The notes under the pieces are model-generated. The model was not told the origin of the DNA, did no database searches, and worked only from the letters and a program-made list of their open reading frames with translations. From positions 7,007,455 through 7,071,454 of the forward strand of contig NC_092701.1 in the NCBI RefSeq assembly GCF_964275005.1: a DNA stretch of 64,000 nt, given 5' to 3'. Origin of the DNA: Diadema setosum. Taxonomy: Eukaryota > Echinodermata > Echinoidea > Diadematoida > Diadematidae. Positions 9,676 through 17,133 of the stretch are shown piece by piece. Within the stretch, counting starts at the first letter, position 1; the number at the start of each line of letters is the position of its first letter. A program made the translations under genes and the position numbers.

Positions 9676-10079
9676 ACGGCTGGACCGACGCCATATAACT
9701 TCAAACCACAGTATTCTGCAGCAGAGATGGAAGCCCGAATTCAGCATAGATCTACAATGAGTATAATGATAGTAGTAGCAGTACGTCAAGCGTTGACAGG
9801 GATGATGACCCGCCAGCGCCGCCAGCGCCTGTCCCTCCTCCAAATCGCATGAACGGAAACTGGTGGTGCCACTGTGAACATTGCATTCCGCTGGATTCCC
9901 CATTGCAGTGCCGTTGCTGCCATGAAGAGGAGAGTTGTCGTCTGCCGATGAATGAAGAGAAGTGTAAATGTATGACACTTCACAAGGACTTCCCAAAGGT
10001 CTGTCTTGTTCCTGCAGTGCTCAGAGCCACAGTTATAGTGTGTGGGGACATCAGAGGACACGACAGAAGAGGCGTTTAA
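9676..10079 (+). pseudogene. P2X7-like intracellular domain protein, copy 2
   Basis: This is the homologue of 3281-3682 with different lesions. The initiator ATG is ACG (9676-9678). The Ser-rich linker has lost frame around the 'agtagtagcagtacg' tract. The Cys-rich half is intact from 9849 (MNGNWWCHCEHCIPLDSP, LQCRCCHEEESC, EKCKCMTLHKDFPK, then GDIRGHDRRGV and stop). All Cys residues of the zinc-binding pattern are present, with no stop where copy 1 has TAG. It fuses upstream to transposase-like sequence and downstream at exactly the same base as copy 1. A 76-codon frame holding just the Cys-rich domain could still be translated. Confidence 0.7.
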
Positions 10080-10660
10080 TGTGGAAACACCGAAAACATA
10101 CAAGGAATGCTGCCCCAGAATACTAACTGATAGTATGAAGCCATCAGATTTCAGCTTAGCAACAATTCATGTACACTGTATGTGCAAGTCATCTAATGAA
10201 ACGAACATCACATGTATGCTTTGCGAAATACAGAAAGAACTTTTAGCTCAGATATACTTCAAAGGTTGCCCATGTCACTCAAAGGTGGAAGTAAAAGCAC
10301 AGTACATACATAACGCAGAGAGATGCAAGAGATGCAAAGAGAATTTTTGGACAGACTTTCATGCTTAACCAAACAAGAATTTGAAAGTGGTGTACGTGAC
10401 AATGTCCCTCGTAAGACGATTTTGCAGAAAATTGGATCTGAATTTCGTAAGTCATTACGCCCTGCAAACTCTGAAGAACAAGGATTAATTGAGGTAATAA
10501 AAAAAAAAAGCTTCTTCTGAAGGGAAAGAAGAAGCTGCAATCAAGTATTGATCAATTCAGCCATCATATTTAATGCTATGGACAGACTGGTCTGTCAAGG
10601 TCTTTCAAGATTTATGCCAATTTGACATCATTTACCTAGATCCCTACAGGATCTGTAATT
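10080..10660 (+). pseudogene. Transposase-like tail, start and middle modules
   Basis: One frame (10042-10368) reads from the P2X7 junction into transposase-like sequence: FNVETPKTYKECCPRILTD, LATIHVHCMCKSSNETNITC, then directly QKELLAQIYFKGCPCHSKVE. This shows a deletion joining the tail and the N-terminal module. The middle block follows in another frame (EFLDRLSCLTKQEFESGVRD) and ends at 'tttacctagatccctacagg' near 10650, where zinc-finger sequence takes over. Confidence 0.5.
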
Positions 10661-11168
10661 TAAGATTTATGATGGTTTCCCCACAAGAATTGGCTTGATG
10701 AGACTGTGAGACATAATCCCCGTAGAGTTAGACTGCCTCCAATAAGATTTAGGAAGGATGACGAGTAGATGTCTAACCAGATCACATTTGTTTTCTTTCT
10801 ACCCACCTGACTGCTTCACAGATGAAGTGCCGTTTCTGCCCATCCTACTATTACATGTGGGAGGTGTATCGCCAACATCTCAATAATCACCATAAGACCA
10901 CCATAACAGGCAGATGTAGGATCTGTGGGAGAGAGGTCGAAAATCAGCGGGCACTCGATCTCCACCACGGAACGCATCATCCCCATCGACGCCTGCCCAC
11001 TATCCAGTATCGTGTTGCAAACAAGACCTATCGTAAAAACTGGCTTAAGAATAGGTCACGGATCGAGGTGAGGGGCGAACGGAAATCAAAGAAGAAGAGA
11101 GAGGGAACAAGGACAGGAGTGGGAAGAATCAACAGAATAAGGAGACATCATTCACCTAGATGCCTACA
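10661..11168 (+). pseudogene. C2H2 zinc-finger unit 1 (tandem pair)
   Basis: A 155-codon frame (10822-11289) begins right after an acceptor-like 'ctgcttcacag'. It encodes two canonical fingers: CRFCPSYYYMWEVYRQHLNNHH-type (C-X2-C-X12-H-X3-H) and CRICGREVENQRALDLHH-type with the same spacing. A basic stretch follows (RKNWLKNRSRIEVRGERKSK). The preceding 'KIYDGFP...PLRFRKDDE' block (about 10668-10765) is a separate exon-like piece, repeated in unit 2. After 'aacagaataaggag' the frame runs by chance into the next unit. The alternative reading frame past the GA tract matches the acidic tail start of unit 2, so a frameshift is likely. It probably bound nucleic acid as part of a mobile element. Confidence 0.6.
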
Positions 11169-12104
11169 GGATCTGTCATTTAAGATTTATGATGGTTTCC
11201 CCCGCAAGAATTCGCTTGATGAGACAGTGAGACGCAATCCCCATAGAGTTAGACTGCCTCCACTAAGATTTAGGAAGGATGATGAGTAGATGATTAACCA
11301 GATCATATTTGTTTTGTTTCCACCCACCTGACTGCTTCACAGATGAAGTGCCGTTTCTACCCATCCCACTATAACACGTGGGAAGTATACCGCCAACATC
11401 TCAATAATCACCATGAGACCACCATAACAGGCAGATGTAGGATCTGTGGGAGAGAGGTCGAGAATCAGCGGGCACTCGATCTCCACCATGGAACGCATCA
11501 TCCCCGTCGACGCCTGCCCACTATCCAGTATGGAATCGCAAGTGAAACCTATCGTCGAAATTGGCTAAAGAATAGGTCACGGATCGAAGTGAGGGGCGAA
11601 CGGGAATCAAAGAAGAAGAGAGAGAGAGAGAGAACAAGAACAACAGGAGTGGGAAGTATCGACAGAGTAAGGAGGAAAGGAGAGACAAGGAAGAGAAGGA
11701 GGGCAAGGAGACGCAAGACGAGCAGAAGGAGGAAAAAGAGCTAAGCGAGGGAAGTGAAGAAAAAGTACCAACAATTGAGGTAGAAGATAAAGGTGAGTGG
11801 GAGGAGATCTTCAGTGATAGCACTAGCAGTGATTGAAGTGACGGGGAGGGCGACAACTCTAAGAGCAGCAACCCCAGTGATGACGAGGGCAGCGGCAATA
11901 ATGACGACGACTCTGACGGCCACTTCAATGATGACAAGGGCAGCAACTCTAGTGATGATGAGGGCAGCGGCAATAATGACGACTCTGACAGCGACTCCAA
12001 TGATGACAAGGGCAGCAGCAATAATGATGATGACTCTGACAGCAACCCCAGTAATGACGAGAGTAACGACTCCAAGGGTGAATGGAAGCTTGAATTTTTA
12101 CCCT
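11169..12104 (+). pseudogene. C2H2 zinc-finger unit 2 with acidic tail
   Basis: This is a second copy of unit 1, starting again with the 'KIYDGFP...FRKDDE' piece and the 'ctgcttcacag' acceptor-like site. The finger frame (11343-11744) has two canonical C2H2 motifs, then a basic region and a (GA)n tract at about 11620-11633. Beyond the tract the sensible frame shifts: KEEKELSEGSEEK, TIEVEDKGEWEEIFSDS, one TGA at about 11834, then a long Asp/Ser/Asn repeat tail (SDDEGSGNNDDD... three diverged units) ending KGEWKLEFLP and a stop near 12104. DNA-binding fingers with an acidic tail suggest a regulatory or chromatin role, but two lesions break the frame. Confidence 0.6.
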
Positions 12105-12544
12105 GACTGACATTTCTGATGATGATCTTGACTCTGTACGTCTTTGATGTCTTGATGCTACATTTGTGATCTGATTTCTTACAGTCTGAGGCTAAGTTAG
12201 AGCAATCGTAAGTCTAAATTCTTTTTTAAGTCCCTAATTGTTGCTAGCATTTTAGAACTTATAAACTGAGATATGATAATATAAACAAATACTTAGAAAA
12301 TATTTGTGATGGTCTTCCTAGTTAGGGAAATTGGAAACAATCAATTTCACTGAGAAGATGGATGGCGAATTTAGGGTTTCTTTCCTTTCGACTAAGGAGA
12401 AAATAAACTCTGCTTCTTTATAGAGTAGGGACAAGTATGGTGTGCCAATTGTTCGTGAATATTTCCTTACATGCTCACAGTCTCTTACTAGTTTTGGGAA
12501 AATATATTAAGAGAGGTTGTAGTTTTCTTTGTTAAACAGAGAGA
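12105..12544. other. No recognisable gene
   Basis: This AT-rich stretch lies between the acidic tail and the next transposase-like module. It may be the 3' flank of the zinc-finger unit. I see no coding frame or repeat structure in it. Confidence 0.5.
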
Positions 12545-13278
12545 TGGCGGACAAGGTTCAATTGAGATGATGAAAAAAAGGAGCTTCTTCCGAAGGGAAA
12601 GAAGAAGCTGTAATAAGGTATTTCTCAATTCAGCCATCATATTTGATGTCATGGACTGACTGGCTTCTAAAGGTCTTTCAAGATTTAGGCCAATTCGACA
12701 TCATTTACCTAGATGCCTACAGGATCCGTAATTTCTAAAAGAAGTCATTTTTTACTTGAGGGACAATATCTTCTTTACAATACTGTTACATAAAGCCATC
12801 CTGTGTAAGGGAAAACCCAACTTGCTTTACGGCATCTGAAGGTCTTTCAAGATTTATGCCAATTCGACATTATTTACCTACTAGTAGATGCCTACAGGAT
12901 CTGTAATTTCTAAAAGAAGTCATTTTTTTTTTACTTGAGGGACAATATCTTCCTTACAATACTGTTGTATAAAGCCATCCTGTGTAAGGGAAAACCCAAC
13001 TTGCTTTACCGACATTAGTTAGTAGTGGCCAAACCACTCCAATAATCTTGTTCTCTTTATTGTCATTTTGTCACAACAAAGCCAAATGTATGGCTACAAT
13101 AATAGAAAAACACAGAAAAATACCGTCTCAAATTACAATAGCGGGAGCAGAATGTTATCACTTCTCGCTATATTATATGCGTATAATGTGGAAACACCAA
13201 AAACACATGGAACGCTGCTTCAGAATACCAACTGGTAGCGGAAAGACATCCCTGGAGACTGAAAACTTTGAAGATTGA
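12545..13278 (+). pseudogene. Transposase-like catalytic module with 178-bp tandem duplication
   Basis: Homology starts at 'ggttcaattgagatgatg' and passes the SIQPSY/WTDW block to 'atttacctagatgcctacagg'. A segment of about 175 bp (about 12667-12840, from 'tcaagatttaggccaattcg') is then repeated (about 12848-13010). Beyond it the frame 13048-13278 encodes LLSFCHNKAK, IPSQITIAGAECYHFSL, then KHMERCFRIPTGS. The catalytic-type Asp of IIIDGS is replaced (TIAGAE). It is non-functional. Confidence 0.5.
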
Positions 13279-13379
13279 AGCACAAAGATGAAATGAATGT
13301 CATTACATGGGAATTCTTACGATCCTATTCTTCTTACCATGGACCATGAGACCAATGATCATAATTTTTATATGCAAAA

Positions 13380-13509
13380 TCAAATCAAGAAGACACTGTA
13401 ATGCCAGAGCTGTGCTGGTAGAAACTGCAACTATTCCACCTGGACACGGGCCCATTGCTCATGCCTAAATTGTAGAAGGAGAGAACCACATGCAAGGTGC
13501 ATTACTATA
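13380..13509 (+). other. Cys-rich remnant
   Basis: One frame reads CQSCAGRNCNYSTWTRAHCS, then CLNCRRREPHARC, between stops. The Cys density looks non-random and may be the C-terminal Cys cluster of a mobile-element protein. I cannot assign a family. Confidence 0.25.
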
Positions 13510-13517
13510 GTTGAAGC

Positions 13518-13843
13518 AGGGTGCTACATAAGCACTTGCCCAATTGCCCAGGGCGAGTAAATATCAAAGTCGGGCAAGTGTTTCGGAGCAATGAGGAAAA
13601 AATGCTTACAGTGAAGAAGTCCCAATGCAATCCAACAACAACACTCTATTGAACCAAGTTTGTAACTCCGCACATGTGCTGTTTATTCAAGTGATTGACT
13701 TTACATGTGATTTTCTATATCATTTTCTTATGTCTTTGGACTTTCTTTTCGCGCAAGTAAAATTCATGTTCGGGCAAGTGTTCTGCAACAAAACCTGCTT
13801 GCCCGACCGGGCAAGTGGTAAAAAAATGTGATGTAGCACCCTG
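13518..13843. mobile_element. hAT-type MITE
   Basis: The ends are inverted repeats, 'agggtgctacat' on the left and 'atgtagcaccctg' on the right, followed internally by 'cacttgccc' / 'gggcaagtg'. An 8-bp direct repeat GTTGAAGC flanks both sides (13510-13517 and 13844-13851). The 8-bp target duplication and the CAGGG-like terminus are hallmarks of hAT elements. No transposase frame lies inside, so it is non-autonomous. Confidence 0.75.
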
Positions 13844-14116
13844 GTTGAAGCTGTAGATGGAGAGAGTAAATTAAGAGAAAGAAAACTGGCACTTGGCAGG
13901 GGTTTTTGTGGAAGTTGTAAATCCTGAAAATCAAGAATAAATCCTGATAGGAGGCACCAAAATGGGAATGATGACTTCAGGCAGTATGGCCAAGAATGAA
14001 AGAAGAAGGCAAGATCAACAAAGAAATGAGCTACCAGAACATCCAACGAACTCACATCACCAGAGCATACTAAAAATACATCCTGAATTCCATGATGACA
14101 TAGGGAATGTCTGGTG

Positions 14117-14530
14117 AAATACCAAGACATATTCTCAAGAGACAGCATTGACGTAGAAAAACCAGTTATTGTAAAGCACAGTATCGATACAAAGGCTGCT
14201 CTGCAATCAATGAACCAAAGAGACAACCTGTACTGTATGTGATCAGGCAGAAATAAACCGACAAGACAAGGAGCCAGAAGAACATGGGGTCAACAAGCTT
14301 TCAGGTAGCCCATGGGCTGCTATCATAGTCTTGGTAAAATGGAAGGATGGCTCTATGTGACAATGCATTGATTACTGTGGAATAAATGTGGTGACAGTAA
14401 AAGACGCATGCCAAATACCAGTACCTCACATACATGATGATGATGATACACTAGATGCAATTGGCAGTGTAAAGCCGTTTTCAGCCCTTGAACTCTCATC
14501 AGGTTATTGGCAGTTGCCTTGGATGACTAT
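14117..14530 (+). pseudogene. Ty3/gypsy reverse-transcriptase remnant
   Basis: The sequence translates in broken frames to YQDIFSRDSIDVEKPVIVKH and SIDTK, then SGSPWAAIIVLVKWKDGS, a stop, CIDYCGINVVTVKDA, and FSALELSSGYWQLPW. These match the N-terminal fingers and domain A of gypsy-type RT (typically SPWASPVVLVKKKDGS and FSTLDLxSGYWQ). The catalytic Asp of domain A is Glu here, there are stops, and everything after domain A is missing. It is a dead retrotransposon fragment. Confidence 0.75.
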
Positions 14531-14849
14531 GTCAAAGATATATCCTCGTTCCTCATCTGTAGTGAGGACTGGATGATATCAACTGGTGGAAAGTCACACA
14601 TATCCAAAACCCCAGATTGATGAAATGTCAGCAAAACATGACAATGGAAGGCAGTCCACCAAACTAGAAATGTCCAATGCATACCAATGACTGCTGCTGT
14701 CAATGATATTGTGTGAGCTGTAATATCGACACAAGAAGGAGAAGAAAAAAAAAATATACAAATGAACACAATCATGGTCCACACGGAAACAACTGATGAA
14801 ACTATAAGCATGTGGCACATGGAGAAAATAATGTCTGATTAGATCAAGA

Positions 14850-16391
14850 GACTGGCATGAGATTTTCATCTAGTTGACAGCAGTGGGACGCTACACCTTG
14901 AAGATATCATGCAACATCGTGTCACGCCCGAGTGCCTTTCTATCTTCAATGCAAATGGAACATTCCACAAGTCACAGAAAAGCAAACTTCTGCAAAAACT
15001 GACCATGAATGTGACTCCAGAACCTGAGGTGTGTGCATCCCTTATTGACATGGGTCTCATTTGACGACTTGCAGTCCCGACCATTGAAGACAGGGAGAAG
15101 AGGGAAAGAACCCAGTATACCTGTGGCGACTATGCACAGAAAACGGTGAACACTATCAAGAGTAGGCACCCAAATGTGGAGAGGATCATTTGCGTAAACG
15201 ATTCCTACAACCAGGACTACAGCATTAAGGACAGTGAAAGGATACTTAGACAGAAACAGATGCCGAAAAAGAATTTCTTCATGAAGGCAGAGGACAAGTT
15301 TTCCTCTAGCAAGGATTTCCATGCCCCACTAGGTAAGCCTGCTAACAAGATCTGCCTACAGGCATTTCTTGAAAAAGAATTCCAGAAAGTGGCGTTAACA
15401 ACAAGGACTGAGATGGTCTATTGCGTAGTCGGCAGTTAGTCGCACGGAATCTCACTACGGGTGAGGATTTGCTTGAACTCCTATGCTTCCAAGCTGAAGC
15501 AGACACTGCCATGTTCACGATGTATAGTGCATTTTGGTCAGATGGGTACAAAGCAGCAGTAATACTTGACACAGAAGACACTGACAACTATGTCCAAGCG
15601 GCATATGTTGCTCATAGGACGTCAGGGAACTTGTGCTTGAAATGCAAACATTGTCAGATTGATGCCAAACGTCTGTGCAGTGAAGCAATCTCTCCATCCA
15701 TCATTCCAATACATGTCGTTAGTGGATGTGACCTTAATTTTGCTTTTTTTTCGGAGCAAGTAAATTGCGGATTGTAGGACGCTTGGTCAATTCTAAAGAG
15801 GCCCATAGTCTGCTTGCAAAATGTGGCACCCAGCTTCCAGCCCCACAGAATGTCATCAGCGATTTACAACAGTTCGTCATTCGCTACATCTATGGTAATA
15901 CCAAAAGCAAGACACCAGGAGAAGCCCGGGCTGCAAAGTGGAGGGCCCAGAGGAAGAAGAGCACCATGCGATTAATGCCCAACTCAGACAGTTTGTATCA
16001 GCACCTGCTTCGTGCAAACTACCTTGCATATTTGCTCAAGCATTTCCAGCTGCAAAGTCACCCATCACCGATAGGACATGGATGGCATCTGGTAAACAGA
16101 CTGTGTCTACCTGTACGATCGACAGAACCCCCACTTCCCTCGTCCATGACGAAACCACCCCAGGAGAACACAGAGAGCAACAGTGATGAGAGCAGCGATG
16201 GTGCAGAGAGTGATTCTGATAGCACGAGTGCATACAGTGAGTCATACATTGATAGTGACTCATGTAGTGATAGTGTCAGTGACTCGTATGGGGACAGTGA
16301 TGTAGCAGACTATTTAGGTATGTTGGGCTTTGAAGTAAACAGTCGGCGATATAAAAATTTTCCAGATATGATGAATTTGAAAATTATGTAA
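14850..16391 (+). pseudogene. Decayed transposon-linked protein with PIN-like motifs and acidic tail
   Basis: Three overlapping frames in series cover most of one ancestral protein. Frame 1 (about 15066-15439, with earlier pieces from 14870) includes HPNVERIICVNDSYNQDYS and CLQAFLEKEFQKVAL. Frame 2 (15421-15777) includes LTTGEDLLELLCFQAEADTA, DGYKAAVILDTEDTDNYVQA, then IIPIHVVSGCDLNFAFF. Frame 3 (15765-16391) includes DLQQFVIRYIYGNTKSKTPG, HLLRANYLAYLLKHFQL and a Ser/Asp-rich tail. I recognise the EADT...DTxDTDxYV...HxxxGCD layout from a large uncharacterised family in invertebrate and fish genomes; the spaced Asp residues resemble PIN/FEN-type nucleases. Frameshifts at about 15430 and 15765 and upstream stops (e.g. 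TGA at 15061-15063) show decay. Confidence 0.55.
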
Positions 16392-16440
16392 TCATAATGC
16401 AATCATTTGAACAGGCTAATATTGGTATCAACAGAATGCT

Positions 16441-16720
16441 TGACCCCTAAAACCTCTGTTTTGACACCAAGATCTGCTTTCTAGGCAACTTAGTAGTCGA
16501 GAAACAATACAAAATGTATATCGGCGGCCATATTGGCAGCCATATTGGCAGCCATATTGGATTTCACTGCAATGGACACGTTTTACAACAAAAAAAAACA
16601 AGCGGAGCATTGAAATCCTTGACCCAAAAACCTATGTCAAGACACCAAAGTCAACCTCCTAGGTGAATTAGTTACTGATATATAGGCAGTGACAGCCATT
16701 TTGGCGGCCATTTTGAATTT
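16441..16720. repeat. Diverged duplicate with 15-bp 'gccatattgg' repeats
   Basis: The segment 'gaccc(c)taaaacct...gacaccaa...cctaggcaa/tgaattagt' occurs at about 16441-16500 and again at about 16620-16675. Each copy is followed by 'ggcggccat(a/t)tt' motifs. In the first, 'cggcggccatattgg' is repeated three times at 16522-16561. It looks like a dispersed repeat; no frame is present. Confidence 0.45.
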
Positions 16721-16879
16721 GGGGCTGTAAATATTGTTCCCATCATTATTGGGAAGTACATAGGAGCTTATTTTCTTTCAAATTGGTTTAGAATGCCAAA
16801 TCCACTGAGAAAAAAAGGTTCAGAGAGGTTGGTCACAGAACCATCCAAAATGACTCTATCTCACTACAAAGAGAATGAT

Positions 16880-17000
16880 GTTTCACCCACAGACCCCAGC
16901 AAACAACGCTATCCAGTATTTGGTAGTATTTGTCCACGTCAAACTTTGAAGTAACAACATGGGCCCTGATAGTGAGGTAGACAGGGGCAAAAATAGTGCA
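16880..17000 (-). pseudogene. Partial duplicate of the nucleoside hydrolase terminal exon
   Basis: On the minus strand this encodes VVTSKFDVDKYYQILDSVV, nearly the same as the true C-terminus at 17134-17200 (VVTKFDMDKYYQMLDSVV). On the plus strand the shared blocks are 'caacgctatccag', 'atttggtagtatttgtcca' and 'gtcaaactttg'. Only the last 25 or so codons are recognisable, with a changed stop context. It is a 3' exon relic 250 bp downstream of the intact gene. Confidence 0.6.
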
Positions 17001-17133
17001 GTTTAATTCTAATTTCACAACGTTAGATTCATCTATAAAACAGCATATCATCTAATAACATTTCTTTCAGTTAATTTGAGCTCTAAATGAGATTCAGTTT
17101 CAGCCAAAATGATTGACGTTTCACCCACTGTCC

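Noticed and set aside
11521-12075. 184-codon Ser/Leu-rich minus-strand frame
   Set aside because: It is the antisense shadow of the acidic Asp/Ser/Asn repeat of the zinc-finger unit.
13720-14226. 168-codon minus-strand frame
   Set aside because: It crosses the hAT MITE boundary and the antisense of the gypsy remnant; no domain is seen.
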